From Otis tarda (lineage: Eukaryota; Chordata; Aves; Otidiformes; Otididae), in contig CM048553.1 in assembly GCA_026413225.1 (NCBI GenBank), positions 136,120,190-136,184,189 of the forward strand: DNA of 64,000 nucleotides. Reading direction: 5' to 3'. The notes beneath the pieces are model-generated. The model ran no database searches. It had not been told where the DNA came from and saw only the letters and a list, made by a program, of their open reading frames with translations. Both the position numbers and the translations under genes were made by a program. Within the stretch, counting starts at the first letter, position 1. Every line of letters starts with the position of its first letter. Below, piece after piece: positions 1 to 14,300 of the stretch.

Positions 1-1563
1 TCCCTCTTATTGGGTTAATTAGTGTTGTAGGACCTACAGGCCGTCAGCAAAATAATTCATTAAATACTGCCATAGGTTGCTGCCCATTGCTTCCCAGGAA
101 TCAGAGAAACATTCCTCGTGTTTGAGCACGTACACAAGATCATAATCTCACCTGAAATGGTATAGTGCTATATTTACGCACAGTAGTGTAGTCAAGGTTG
201 CTTTCCCATTAGAGCAGAGCTATGTCAGCTCACAAGAGTCAAAGTGCTGTATTGACTTTCCTCAGTACTAGAAAAGGTAGTACCCTTGCTGGTGTTTGGC
301 TTCGTCATTCTGTGAAGCCCAAGGTCCGGTGAAAGGCTTTAGTGAAGCCTACCCCAAAGATGGTTTCTTATCTACACTAAAGTGCTGGATATGGAGTTCT
401 TCTTTTTCCATTAGATTACACATAGTTTGTCATGTTTGTAGAAGCATATACTAATACAGAACAAAGATAGTTATGTTTAAAACTACGTTGGCTGAGAGGT
501 TCAACACTGTGAACTTTTTCTGTGTACTTGAATCTTTCTGTGATAATTTCTTTTTAATTTTCCACCATGACCCATTGAGTCTTGCTGTTATTCACTGTCT
601 CAAGACATAAAATCACCAGTGTGCTTAAATCTATGCTCTTTAAGTTTTACTATTTTTTGCATTGTAAAACTTAGACAAATTTTCCTCAATAACGCTTTTA
701 ATATTTGCATCATCATCAGATATTCTTTGTTTCTTTCTTTTTGTTTGTTGTTATGGGTGTATGTTTGAATTTTAGCATATGAAAGGAGATAAGGATAGAA
801 AAATCTGTAAAGTGATAAACACTTATATCTAAAACATAAAGTCAGAATGAATTTTGCTATAATTTGACTATACAATAATGCAGCAGATGACAAGATTAAT
901 ATTAATCAGCCCACATCTAGAACAGCCTACGCTCATAAATAAACCACTTTGAAAGAAAAGCGAAATGAAGTACAGACATAGACTATGATGGATTCTTGCT
1001 CATCAGAAAACTAGAATAGATGGAGTGTTTTCAGAAGGTAGTAGTAGGGAACAAAGTGAAAAAAAAAGTTGAGTTAGAAGACTGGAAAATCATCCAGAGT
1101 ACCCATCAATCTGGACAATGATCGAAAAAAAAATTCTAAAGTTCAATTTCAAAAGTACTGCTTGTTGTTGAATATAAAATGCCACTTGTGGCTCCTGCAA
1201 AACTATCAGTCTTTGTTGAAGAATTAATTTATAAAGGCTGCCTGGAATGACGGTTCCAAAAATGAGATTCAGTTAGGCAGTCCCTAGGGTGAAGTAGCAA
1301 ATGTGCTTCAGTCTTACAAGGTCCACTTACACTACTGATTATGTGGCCTGTTGCATCTAAGAGATAGCAAGAGATAATAAGAGATCTGAAAATACAATTA
1401 GATGTGCATCATGGGAAATAAAATATGACAATTTTATGTCCTGACACACTTTAGAAATGGGAATAATAAAAACAGTCAAAAGTGAATGGAGAAGAAAATT
1501 ATAAGACTGAGAGGATGAAAGTGTATGTAATGTTTTTCCCCCTGGACTTCTCTGATTGTGCAT
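1..1563. other. Unique AT-rich sequence, no feature seen
   Basis: No repeat, exon-like reading frame or RNA gene could be recognised. The open frames are short, lack known motifs and are what AT-rich DNA gives by chance. Confidence 0.6.
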
Positions 1564-2150
1564 TGTGGTTGGTTGACCTTGGGTGGATGCCAGGTGCCCA
1601 CCAAGTCATTTGATCACTCCCCTCCTCAGCAGGATGGAAAGGGAGAAAATAAGATGGAAAGAACTCATGGGTCAAGATAAAGGCAGTTTAATAAAGCAAA
1701 AGCAAAGATCATGCCCAGAAGCAAAGGAAAACAAAAAATTTAGTCTCTACTTCCCATCAGCAGGTGATGTCCTGTCATTTCCTGGAAAGCAGGGCTTCAG
1801 TATGTGTGGTGGTTGCTCTGGAAGACAAACATCATAATAACAGATTTCCTCCGCCTTCCTCCTTTCTCTTAGCTTTTATTGCTGAGCAGACGTCATATGT
1901 TATGGAATATCTCTTCAAGTTAGTTTGAGTCAGCTGTCCTGACTATGTCCCCTCCCAACATCTTGCCCACCCCCAGCCTACTGGTGAGGAGAGAATGTCA
2001 GAGAGACAGTTTTGATGCTATGAAAGCATTGCTCAGCAGTAGCCAAGACATTGGTGTGTTATCAACACCTTTCTAGCTACCAATCCAAAGCACAGCACTA
2101 TGAGGGCTGCTATGGGAGAAATCAACTCCATCTCAGCCAGACCCAATACA
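1564..2150 (-). mobile_element. Solo LTR of an avian endogenous retrovirus
   Basis: The 587-bp block starts TGTGGTTGGTTGACC on the plus strand and ends GACCCAATACA, so it has the TG...CA ends of an LTR. It matches a widespread bird LTR family that I recognise from its start (GTTGACC, then a GGATGCCAGGTGCCCACC-type stretch) and from its other end. Read on the minus strand the LTR starts TGTATTGGGTC. An AATAAA signal lies on the minus strand at 1875-1880, next to a near-CRE (GACGTCA). No retroviral gene lies on either side, so it is a solo LTR left by recombination between the two LTRs of a provirus. The flanking pentamers TGCAT and TACAC agree at only three of five bases, so the target-site duplication is decayed or the ends are slightly off. 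Orientation is inferred from the related LTRs. Confidence 0.8.
1875..1880 (-). terminator. Candidate LTR polyadenylation signal (AATAAA)
   Basis: AATAAA on the minus strand (TTTATT on plus) lies inside the solo LTR, consistent with the R region of an LTR read on the minus strand. A second AATAAA on the plus strand near 1690 keeps the orientation from being certain. Confidence 0.35.
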
Positions 2151-4235
2151 TACACCGTGGATCTTTTATGCTTTATGTATGGATAAAGTCCCTAAACTTC
2201 AGATGCTTGTATGTTTATTTCCAGAAGCATCGTGAAACAATGCTATTTTTTTCTACCCTGTGGAACCCATTTGAGTTGGAAGCCATGTAACTTCAGAGTG
2301 GATGCTGTGGAAAGCACTCCTTGTTTATAAAGGAAAAGCGTACATCAAGCCCGGGAACTGAAGAAATTTCTTGTCCAGCTATGTCAGTCAAGAAAGAAGC
2401 ATGATTTATGTAGTCTGGTTTAGTCTCAAGTTATGGTTTTGTATTTAGTCTCTCAGCAACAGATACGCTTCACTTCTTAGGATAATATACTATACTATGG
2501 CAAGAAAGAATCTAAACATTTATAATTTACAAGCATTGTGATAATTTGAGGTTTAAATATCAAAGGATAGATCAATGAACAGAAAATACAAGCAAACAAG
2601 CTCAGCCCAGCCATGGTTGTCTCAGATGAGCCAGATCATGATAGCCTTGCAAATACGGGACTGATTCCTCTTGAGGCAAAACAAAGGCACAGGAGTAGCA
2701 GCTGTTTGATGGTTGTGGCTCCTGGGATTTGCGCTAGGCAGAATGGCACACACACACACGGATACACAGAAAGTGCCATGCTGCAGCAGAAGACAGCTCT
2801 CTGCTAATGCAGTCTTCTGGGTCCAGCTGTATCAGCCTTGTTATATAACTGATTAAATGGGGCCATGTATTAATTGCCTCTCTCATGAGTCTAAGGTCAC
2901 CCATGGAATTATCACTGCTACAGTGAGTGCCAGCGTATATGTTAATATCTTCAGAAAAAATCTCATCAGCCAGTACGAGAATCACTAGACTAAAGTAACT
3001 ATAGTATAAAGTCTTGTTTACTTGAGCTGTGGAAGCTCATACTTTAATGTCTCGAGTCTTTGGTGCAACCCACATGACAACTCAGATGACAGTCATGCCA
3101 TATGAGTCAGGCAGGCAAGAGTATGCCTCTGGTACCCAAATGATTTTAATTGCAACAGAGAATTTGTAATAAACCCTGGTGATCTTTGTTGTTTTGTCTG
3201 TAGCAGAATGATTAGTGACATGGGTAGGGTTAGACTGTGTAGCCAAAAGTAATTAATTTTGTTTTGCCATTTGCGAGGAATTTTAACCTTAACATCAGAG
3301 AGAATGCCTGTGTCACTGCTGATGCATGCGATGGTAACAAAGGGTAAAGAGAAGCTGGGGGGAGGGAAGGAATTAATGACAAAATTAGTGTTACAGAAAA
3401 CCGGATCAGACAGACTGTAGGCATTTCAGTCCTGTTTATCTTACTTCAGAGTATTGAATATTTGCAATCACCAAGACAAAAACTGCTGAAGGTGAAAGTC
3501 AGTTGAATAGGGAATAGGTTATTTAGCATGTTAGTAAAGAATTCTTCTATTTAGTTTTTCAGCTTTCCATTATTATAGCAACTTTCATTTTTATTTATAA
3601 GAGATTGAAGATATCTGCATTGCAGCATAATTGGTTCTGGCTGCTAGCCACCTGACAAAGTTAATTATTGATTGTCTGTGCATTGGTCCTGTGAGAGAAT
3701 TCAATGTCTATACAAATTAGTTGGAGGCAACTGTCTCATAAAATAGTCAGAATAAATCCTTTATACCTTCCTAAACAGATATGTGATGGATTATTGGCTT
3801 TTTGAGGGAAAAGGCAAGGTATAGTACTAACTGCTATTCATGAATGACAAGGCTTCTTCACTGCTGAACTCAATTCAAATGAAAAGGTACAAGCATTAAG
3901 GAATCAAATCCACACATGAATCTGAAGAACACTAATTATTTTCAAATCTATCCCACTTAAAAAAAATACTGATGTTAAGTGGATTATTTCAGGTTTTGAA
4001 GGACTGGGATTATTGTATTCCTGGTATTTGATTTTGAAATGCATTCGTCCTATTATGTTTGAAATAAAGATATTTTTATATATTTATAACCATGGAATTT
4101 ATGTCTTCAGATAACAAATTTTACTTTCTATCTGCAGTCTCACAAAAGTTAAGAAGCCCATGTTTTTGAAGTATTTAAACACTGAATACTTATAAAACAT
4201 TGGGAAGGAGCAAGTTAAGACCTTAAGCAGGGGGG
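2151..4235. other. Unique AT-rich sequence with a short CA microsatellite
   Basis: The only structured element noticed is a perfect (CA)6 tract at 2747-2758. The rest shows no repeat or exon signal by eye. Confidence 0.5.
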
Positions 4236-4318
4236 TTCCCTGCTCCTTGCAGGTGGGTTGGACTAGATGACCTTTGAAGGTCCCTTCCAACCCTAACCAT
4301 TCTATGATTCTATCATTC
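4236..4318 (+). mobile_element. CR1 LINE 3' tail, severely 5'-truncated
   Basis: This short block carries the CR1 3' untranslated signature: GCTCCTTGCAGG, then GGACTAGATGACC, AAGGTCCCTTCCAACCC, and a terminal ATTCTATG-like repeat. It is nearly identical to the 3' end of the long CR1 at 57,973-59,284, so both belong to the same subfamily. Truncation this close to the 3' end is usual for CR1, whose reverse transcription starts at the RNA 3' end and often stops early. Confidence 0.93.
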
Positions 4319-6035
4319 CATTAAAAACCAGTCATACAAAGTTCCCATGAAAGCAGATGAAAACTTCCATAGGATGAAGGATATTAGCAGATCCAGATAT
4401 TGCCATATTAGCATACATAGCCACAGAGTAAATACTTGTTTGTCTAATCTTTAATTAAAAACATCTTAAAATGCTACTTTTTTCTGCATTAATTTACTCG
4501 TGGTGAATCACAAGACATAAATGAAGTAATAGAGACAAGCCCTTAGCCTTGGTGGTGTGGCAAACTTCAAGGAGGCGGAGAAATCCCTGTTTAGCAAGGC
4601 CTGTTGACACATCATTTTACCCTGCCTGCAGAGGTTTCTATTCTCACTCCCCTACCAGCTCTTTGTCGTTGTCCCTTTACGCATAGGTTACCACCACTGG
4701 AAATCAGGCAATTCGTCAGAACCTTTCCCACTAAGCTCCAGTTCAGATAAAGCTGGGAAGTTTAAAATGTTGATCTTTCATTAGGTGATTTCTTTGGGAC
4801 TGAGAGTGATTAGGGAGTGTTCACACAAGCAGCTCATCTGGCAAGAAAGCAGCACAGGCGACCAGAGGAAGGCTGGAACAAACGCATATTTTTTTGCCTG
4901 CACAGCTGCAGTCAGAGAGGGATGTGTGAACAAGCCTTAAGGCTCCACAGCTGCTTCCCAGAGTTATAGTAGCCTGGTCTTCTGCTAATGTAGATAGCTG
5001 CTATTGCACAAGAGAAACAGTGGGTGAGAAGGCAATAATGTGTCTAGCAGGACATCCTTTGATCCTCCTTCTCCCTGATTTCCATTAAATACTTTAGTTC
5101 CCTCCGAGCAGGGGCTTTTTACTAGATCCACCATGCAGGGATCATCCAACAATTCAGAAGTCAAGGCAGATTTTATGAACTACCTATGAAAAAGCTACAA
5201 ACTTAAGAAAGTATTTTCTTGTTGAAGAATACAATTGCTGAGGTGCAAATCTGCATGAGTTTGTCACAGATAGTCCAATACTTTGTTCTTTAGCTCTGTT
5301 GTAAGAAATGTGTCTCAGGCTTACAGGCAGAACCTTGAAAACATGACCCAAAAGCTTTGAAATCAGATACTTAAGAAAAATTACCATAACTAATTACTTT
5401 AAATTTGTGACCACTCCTTCCCCCTAAATGGTCTTATAATTTTGGACTGATAGCAGCTATAATTATTTCAAAGTTTAGAGTTTGCAATGTTATAATAATA
5501 ACAAAGTGACCCAAATTACTTTAATTTTCTGCCTCAGTTTAATCTGGAACTAGATTCTTTACAAGGGAAATCCCCAGCATGCCCATTATGTTGAATAGCA
5601 GTAATTTCTTTTAGAGAAAAAAGCTTAAAACTCACCTCTGGTCTCACTTAATTTGTGTCTATCTGAGTATTCTTAGTGAAATCAGTAAAATTGTACTGAG
5701 ATAATATGAGAAGAAAACCTGCTTTTCTGAACAGATGTAAAAATATGTAGACTATTTAAAGAGGTTGGTAGCTCTCAGGATGGTGGCTGGGATGCCTAGG
5801 GAGAGATTAAATACATCATGTCATGTTCAGATATTCATTTATGTTATTGATGTGCAAGTTTCTCTTTCCACCACTATAAATCTTATTTTTCATATTTGCT
5901 TTTACTAGGGTCTTCACATCCTGGTTTTGATTATAATATATGCTGGAGTATATAAAAAATAAAGCAGGTAATTTCATTCTATAAAATATACAGTTAGGCA
6001 AAAATAAGAAATTGACATAAATATCTTGGAACTGT

Positions 6036-6088
6036 GGGTTTTTGGTTTTTTTTTTTTTGCTTTGTTTTGGTTTTTTTTTTTTTCTCTT
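6036..6088. repeat. T-rich low-complexity tract
   Basis: Several T homopolymer runs (up to about 14) are separated by single or paired G residues and GC steps. On the minus strand this is an A-rich tract. No retrotransposed body is recognisable next to it, so it is called simple sequence. Confidence 0.85.
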
Positions 6089-8329
6089 TAGATTTTCGAG
6101 AAGGTTTCAGCTTTAAATGGCTGATGAAAGAGTATGAGTAAGCTTAAATGCTTAGCTGACTCTAGGCACTGAAATCTTTAAAGTTCTGCCACTGCTGCAA
6201 TCAGGTCACCAGTAAAATTTTGTGAAGAAACTTGCAACCACACTGAGCGGAGTGATGAAGCAAGTGATATTTTTCTATTTTTAATATTGAATCAGCTCTC
6301 TTTTTTTTTTTTAAAGACAATCTTGAAAGATCAGCTGTTCAGCATACGTTACAGGCTTTCTAGTCAAACTAGGTGATTTGCCATTATATTCAAATACTTT
6401 CTCATATTACAGATGGAAATCAAAGGAAGATGAACAACAGGATAGAAATGCTCTTTAGAGAGATAGCACAAGCTTTTAACATGTACGTTTATTTACATCC
6501 ATTAAAAATCTAACTTTTGTCATTTGGCATTTTGCATTCAGCAGCACCAATTATTCTTTAATAGGGATAGCTCAGTCCAATTATCTAAATACAGTCAGCT
6601 ACCTGTACTCCTACTTAAAGGTATCCTGCAGTATCTGAGACGTCTGCCCAAAAATTGCATTTAAGATACAGATCCACAGGAGATCCAGGACCCTCTGGAC
6701 TAGAAGCTGAAGGCTCAGAGAAGTACTGAGAGTGTCTGAATGCCTCACTGAGGTTTGACAGTTCTTAACAAATTTACTGTCAAGCAAAAGATTTTAAAAA
6801 TTAACTCTCACTTCAAAGTAAATGTAACTGTATGTGGGCCTGAATCTCATTTCTTACAAATTTCTTTGCTCTATAATTCCAGTGAAATCAGAATTGCACG
6901 CTGTTTACACAGCGCAAGTGGGATTATACTCACAATTTCTGACAAGACATATAGGAAGATAATGTAGGAAAAAAAAATCTCTAGCACACTGTCCTAGACC
7001 AAAGGAGAGGAGCGTGAATAAAGCTAACTCCTTTCCCTGCCGAAGTGGCTGTCCCCTTGAGCCTTTCAACAGAGGTTTTTGCTGTGACGTTGCTACCGAC
7101 CTAGCATCCTTCTTGGAGGATCAATGTGTATCCTTAACAGCTTTGGAGGAGAAGAAAAAACTAAGGTGATTCTTCTTTCCAGTGAGCTAAGGCTCTGTGC
7201 CAGCTCATGGTGGCATTTTATTTTTGCTCATTGCTTTTACTATTTGAGGACAAGAACTGTAGCTGTTACAGAGCTGTCACCAGGTTGTTGGGCTCCTTCT
7301 TTATAGCAGTGTCTCTAGTTCTATTTTTTCAAATAGTTAATGACAACAATGGTGAATCAGGCCCACGAGATCAAAACATCTGGGAGAAGAGAAATGTAGG
7401 AGTCACAGACAGATGAGTAACAGCAGCCACCTTACTGCTGTTATGAGTTACTACTGTCTAGGAGCTGAGGTCTACTAAGTACATATTCCAAATTACAGCT
7501 GAGAATTAAATTTCATTAACGTAAACCCCTATGATGGAAGGAAAGAGGGAGAGACTCCAGAAAGAATCTATGATTTTTGTTGAGATGTATCCTTTTCATT
7601 TTAACTTTAGCATTTGTCTGGTTTGATTTTATTACACCTTTACTGGATCCTGAAGCAATATCATTGCCTATATCTTGGTCTGTTAATGTTTGGCTTTAAA
7701 CTCTCACATATTTGCACAAGGAAATTTCTACTTTATTTGCAGTACTCAAAGTCTCTAAAAATACACAAATTTGAACCTTGTAGTAACTTAATGGACATTT
7801 ATGTAGCAATTAGTATTTTTCCTAGTAAGGTAACCAATGCAAAAATCAAGCCCAATCAGTGTACTATTGGCAAAAGATGGGAGGAAGGAACTAAGAAGTG
7901 ACTGGTAAGATCAGCCACATCACAGGCAGAAGATATTCTGAAGGGATGTATTTTGGGAGTGCTGAAAAATGGGTATGGGGTGGTTGGTCACTCTTATTGA
8001 TATGAATGATCGAGTTTAAGAACATGGGGCTGAATATGTGTAATTTTCTGGCATATTGTTGGAAACGTACACCAATAGAACATGCAAAAGAAATTTAACC
8101 AGTGAGCTCTTAATTAAGCAATCTTGTCATGCTTTTTGGAAAAACTCTTCCAACTTTCTTCAGATTCTTTCTTGCTGAGGATGATCAAAGTGTTTCACCT
8201 CTTATACGACATTTATGGAGACTTTTCAGCTTGTACAAATTCTTCAGATTTTCATGGTTGGAAAAAAAAACAAATTTAGAGCTCCTTTAATATTATCAGC
8301 AAAATAATTCCTGTCTTTTTTTCAGTCAT

Positions 8330-8362
8330 CACTCAATGACATCTCAATGTCACCATTGAGTG
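8330..8362. repeat. Inverted repeat that can form a hairpin
   Basis: The left arm is CACTCAATGACAT and the right arm is ATGTCACCATTGAGTG. They pair over 13 bp with a 3-nt bulge and a CTCA loop. It is too short for a typical pre-miRNA and no flanking pairing was seen. Confidence 0.7.
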
Positions 8363-11300
8363 AACAGACATTCCACTTAAGCTTTCTATTGTAAATAATT
8401 AAATGTGATCTTCTAAGCATAAATTATTTTTCATTTTAAAAATCAAAATTGCACTTTTTAAACATATACTTATTCATGTAAGGCCATTTTCTAAGAGCAA
8501 TAGCCTTCATAGAGTGCAGATTGTGTTGTTCATATCCTGTGATCTGGCAGTCAGTTACTACACTCACAATAAGCTTCAATACTCACCATAGCTCTCTTGG
8601 CCGTGACATGACCTAGTAGAAAGTACAGTCAGTATTAGAATGTATAGCTAAAAATGCTGTTCAAATAGTTCCTAATTATAGTAAATTAATGTGTTTTTAA
8701 AGACTAAAAATAGTGAAAACTACTTTTCTGAATATTTAAGTGCTTTAATAGTCTTTAAAATTAAAGTGGTTTTATTTTCTACAAAGTTTTATGCACTTTC
8801 CATGAATTTATTGATGTGTTCAAGCATTTTTCAGACACAGTAATCTGTTCACAAGGCAAGATCAAATTGGAAAGAAAAAAAAAATCAAACTAGGCTATAA
8901 AAATGTTAGTTTAATGAAGTAGTATACAAGACCTAACAGCTGGTATTGCTGCCCCCAAAATCCTGTATTTTCTTATAAGTTCAGTTTTGCATTAATTTTC
9001 TTAATACTTTTGTTTTGCTTAGATGATGTTAAAATGAGCTTTCTGTTGAGTAATGAGCACTGGAGTTTTACATGGGACAGCTAGCAAATCCAGTCCAAGG
9101 AATTGTACTTTGATTTTGTAAAATGTAGTGCACACACTTCAAATAAATTATAAAGTGGAGGAATTAGCATGATGATAAATTAAGTATTTTACCAGACTTC
9201 TTTTTTTTTCTGAACAGTATGATATACAAGATAAGCATATTAAAAGTCACAATAGCCACAGAAATTGCTCCATTACATTAACTTTAAATTATAGTGAAGT
9301 TTTAACAAAAAAAAAAAACTAATTTAAAATAAATCTTAAGTATGACAAAGGCTATCTATAACCTTGTTCTACTTAATTTTGGTTCATATGAATAATTATA
9401 TTACTATGTTATCACAATTATTTCAAAACTTTTTTATTTGCAAAAAAAAAGAAATCAATATAAAGCAGAGCAATTCCAGTTAATGTTTTGGTCTGAAATG
9501 TTGGAATTTTCAAAAAGTTTAAATGAATTAGGTTCTTTCATTCATTCATTTTTAGTGGGAATTTAGCATCTAAATCCCTTCAGCTTCTTTGGAAAGCCTA
9601 CTTAATACTCTTCAAATGGTTGCTTCGCATAGCTATGAATGTAAAACACTTTGCCTAAACCTCACTGGAAATACTACTGATTGAAAATAAAAAGCTTCTG
9701 ATACAACAAAACATGTAATTTCTGTAGATAACATTGCTTGCTCTCTCAGTGGTATCAGTTGTACTGGTAGTTCACTGTTCAAGATTGGTCTGCAAGGTAT
9801 ATGTCATTTCAGAAGGTGAAAAAAAATCATATTTGGTTAAGAGCAGTTTGGTGGTCAACATGCCACTTGTCCTCAAAATTGAGTTTAACTAGGATTTAAA
9901 TGCTGTGTGGCCTCTTGTTGTACAACTGAGAGAAATGGAATGGGTCAGGAAACAAAGATGGCTTTTATTCAGAGTGAAAAAGGAAAAACTCTGCTGCAAA
10001 GCTCAGGTGGGTAGATCTGCTCAGTCTTACACAGCCAGGCAACCTGCTTGTGTTGTTATCGTCTGCTCACTGCAATCAGTTCCACCAGTGAACAACTAAT
10101 AATTGCAAATGAGAGAATGGAATTAAGACAGCACAAAGCTTTCTTAATCTCATTAATTCATTTTTCAGATTTTTTATCTGTACCGTGATTTATCAATTGT
10201 CCTTGACTCACAAGAGCTATCAGATAGAAGCAGTTGTAAAAAAGGTCCGTAACACTTGCAGCCACAATGGTTCTGTTAATTTTTGTTACAGAAAAATGAT
10301 ACCATAAAGGAGAAATTCTAATATATCACCAATAGGAGATTTCAAGATTAAGATAGAAACCAAACTCACTGTACACAGATAACTTACAGCATAACTTTTT
10401 CACATTTCAGTTTGATTTTGTACTGAAAGCCATGAGAAAGACTTGATGATTTTTCTCTCTTCTATGAAATACCTAAAACAATGAAGGATGAAGGTAGATT
10501 TGTTGGAAGGACTTTTCTATGTAAAAGTACTTTGAGAAAATAGACACATGCTGCTTATTCTAGCAAAAATAAATTTGGAACAAAATTTACAGGATTGGGG
10601 CCAGAATTTGTACTTGCTAAAAACGTGTGTCTGAGGAGATCTGTAACATTTTTTTTTAAATTATAAACTCAACAAATGAAGCAAATTTTAACAGCAAAAC
10701 AGAGGGGAAAAAACAAAGATAGTAAACAGTCTCGTGGGCTAACGGATTTCATAATATGCATACTAGGATAAGAATAAAATATCCTTATAAGACAAGAATC
10801 TGAAAAAAAGAAACATGGTTGAAAACCATATATTGACCCTATTCATCAGTTTTTTTACTACAGCTGCCATTTCACATTTTGCTACTGTAGGATGGGCAGT
10901 TATCAGGGAATAAATTATATAGACCGCATCTCTCTCAGTGCTGAGGAATACTGCAAACAGAAAACAAACAAAATAGGTGAATCTGAAATGGCTTTTTAAA
11001 CAAAAGTTATACAAAATTCCTCTCTGCCACTTACAAAAAGAAAAGCAAACCACAGTCTGAAAAAAAACGTGGCAGACAGCATCCAGCCTAACAAGACATA
11101 GAGGGGAACAGCCTTGGTAGGTATTCATATATAGATACAAGCTTTTTAACTCAAGTTGTTTGTGCTGTTGAGGTTATGATGGTACTATCTCATCATTTAG
11201 AGGGTTTTGTTGTCTGCTTGCAAGTTATTACGATGTCCTTTTCCTGCAAAAAGGCAGTGACTGATTCAAGTGGATCCCTATGCATGGAGGGGTGATATGG

Positions 11301-14300
11301 GGACAACCGAGCTGGCTCTGAGCAGGGAAACTACCAGATGACTGTAGAATAAAGATCGAGGTCTCTGCAAGGAAACAGCCTGAGGAACAGCAAAAGCTGA
11401 AAGACCACTGGAGGAAATCAGGAAGCAAATATAGCCAGGCCTTGGGGGTGTGAGTCCCTTCCTAGTGATCAGGGTGCAGGAGTGCATTTGCAGGAGCGCA
11501 GATGTGTGCAGAGGCATGCATGATCAGAATGAAAGGACTGAATAGCAAGAATAGCATTAAGCAGGAAGATAAGCGGTTGTTAATAAAGCACCTTCTTTGT
11601 TAGTATTTCCATTCTGTTTTACCCAGTTACTTTGAGATTAATTTTAATGATAAAATTTACATATTCTTATTTAAATTTTATTTAGACCTTCCTTTTGAAT
11701 TTAAAACCGTTTGAGTCTTCCTGTAGCTAGAAAGTTCAGTTTTCTCCTCAAAGATATGACTGACTTGGAATGTCTCTTTTCCTATGTCTCTTTCTGCTTA
11801 GCAATTAAAACACACTTTACTAATGATCATCTGGCACTTCCTTCTCCTCTTTCAAATGTTCTTTTCATTTTCTCAGCCTACGCTGGCTGTTCTTTACAGT
11901 CTCCTCAATATGACTGTAAATATCAAATCTCAGTAAATAATAGGCCTAACTGAATAATGTTTTGATAATATTTTATCACTAAGAGTACTGGATTCAGTTG
12001 TTCACCCCATTGCCAGTGCCATAATGTAACACTGGAGAAAGGAATAGGGGAAATAGATGTTTGTAAAAATCCTTATAAATCTTAAAAAAAAAAATCATTA
12101 ATTTCACATAAAGAATAATAACCAAATTATAATTGCTTTGGATTTATTCCTATTTTCTTAATCATTAAATCATTCAGTTCAGGAGAAGAACATACTTAAC
12201 AGATAGGCTATTAAGCATGTTTGAGAAGCTAGAGGAACATTTAAGCCTCTTATGGAATTTGAAAAGAATGCCTGGGAACTCAGCTCAGTTATTGGTGAAG
12301 ATCCATACGACAGTCAAGATGTACTTCCAGGTACTTTCATCACTCCACTTTCAAAAGATTGTGCTCCTCTGACGTAATGAATTTTCTTATTCATTGGATA
12401 TCACAGTAGAAATACCAATCAGGCAAAAGAAGTTGAACCTTGAAGTGACCAGCACCTGTGACATTTTGATTAGTTTTATTGTGATGTCTCTTCTGATATT
12501 TTTAATTATAGCAAGTGAATTAAGTGAAGTAATTAATTGAAAAATGACTACCTGAAAACTGGCACTTCATGTGTAGCTAAGATCTATTAAAATGCACTGG
12601 AATGGTTTATGTTTCTTGCTGCAGTTTGCAGTAACAATAGTTAACATTCTTCAAGTAAATTTTTTTTGTATTGTTTTATTTCCTCTCTGCCTTTTGGTTC
12701 TGTGCTATTTACCCTCTTTATGTCTATTGGTAGTGTGCTAGTAAGTGCTTCAAATTTTTTGCAGTACCCTGGGCAATGGATATGCTTTTTTAGCCACTTC
12801 AATTAGTATAGACTCTTTACAATTGTAGTTCAAATAAAATATCAAAAGATTCTGAAGAACTCTTACTAAGGTTCAGAAATAAGGAAAGTAACAATATACC
12901 TAAAGAAAGAAATTTGGAGTTTGTTTTTGTTGGTTCTTTTTTCACCAAGAGACCTAAAGTTCAGAAACGATACTTTCAAGGTGCTTGATTAAACAGATAG
13001 CTACTTGTCAGTCTGGAAATAGAGCCAAGAAAGAAAGAAAGTTTAAAATTGCTCAGTAGAGAGAAAATCCATTATTTTCTTAATAGCAAACCTAGGATTG
13101 ATTAAATCTGCTAGACTAACAGTCCTGGAAGTGAATGTCCTCCATTAATCCTATCTCCTTTCTGAGCCTGAAGAGCCCATCAGCCACTCTCTAGTTAGGG
13201 CTTAACACTGTCAGTCCCACTGGGTAGGTGACAGAATATGTGTCAGCTCCAGTGCTGTACAATACCGTCAGGACTGCATTTATTTTATCTGTAGTCCTCA
13301 GTCTGATGACAACACTCTCATACAGACTCCTTAGAAGGGGAGGACGTAGGAGGAAGCTAATGAAGTTAGATGATTTCCACTGACTGTCAGCAGTATGCCG
13401 TGTGCAGGAGCTCAATCTGTCTGTCCCTCTGTTTTCAACTCCTCCCTTTTTTCACTTTTGTTTGCTACTGTCCTTACGTGCTTCTTTCTCCCCATGCAAT
13501 GAATATCCAGTGCTTATTAGGCAACATCTAGTGTTCTTGTAAATTTGTTATTGCAGCAGAGGCACGGCTCTTTATCCAGCCCAAACTCAGGTTTCCTGTC
13601 AGCACTGTGCAGTGCAGCATCACACACAGTAACAGAAACTTCAGATGCATTGAACTGAAAGTGATGCGACTGAGTAAGGACAGCTATCTCACTTGCAATC
13701 TGCTGTGTGAACTTGCCTGCTCACTTGCATCTAACTTGAGAAGCTGTACCCTTGGGTCTTGCACTGTAAACTTACTTTGATTGAGCCTTGAGTTGGCTGC
13801 TGCTGTAAAATATGTCTGCAGAAGTGATGCTTTGTTTGTCCCCCAAAACAGAACCAAAGGCTGCAGTCTGAAAGGTGAAAGCTTGTGTCTCTATAAAAGG
13901 CCTTGCTAGCATATCATCTTAGGTTTAAATTAATTACTATTAAAGAACATGAGGCATAGTCCTCTTAGATAAAAAAATGTGTTCAGTGAAAGGTGAAAGA
14001 CCATCTGGAGCTTAGATTGAGTGATATTAAAAGAGTGATTAATGGTGTAGTGTTTGAAACTCAATAAGACAATCTCAAGCCAAGCCATTAGGCAAATGTA
14101 ATCCATTACATGAACAGACATTCCAGCGCTTCAGGGAGACCTTTGTCTTTCCCATTTCTCTCCATCTAGCTCTTTTAATTTGTGTTTTGTGGCTGTCTAT
14201 CTTCAGCTTAAAATTGCGGTGTTGTCCATTCCAAATGTTATTCTCTCGGCTCCTTACTTTCATTACATAAACTTTAGTAACTGTCTCTCCTAGCTACTTT

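Noticed and set aside
1559-2155. Target-site duplication for the first LTR (TGCAT and TACAC)
   Set aside because: Only three of five bases agree, so it cannot be told from chance.
10763-11140. 125-codon open frame on the minus strand
   Set aside because: It is the longest non-repeat frame in AT-rich DNA. It has many Phe, Cys and Tyr from T-rich codons, no known motif, and no splice or promoter context.
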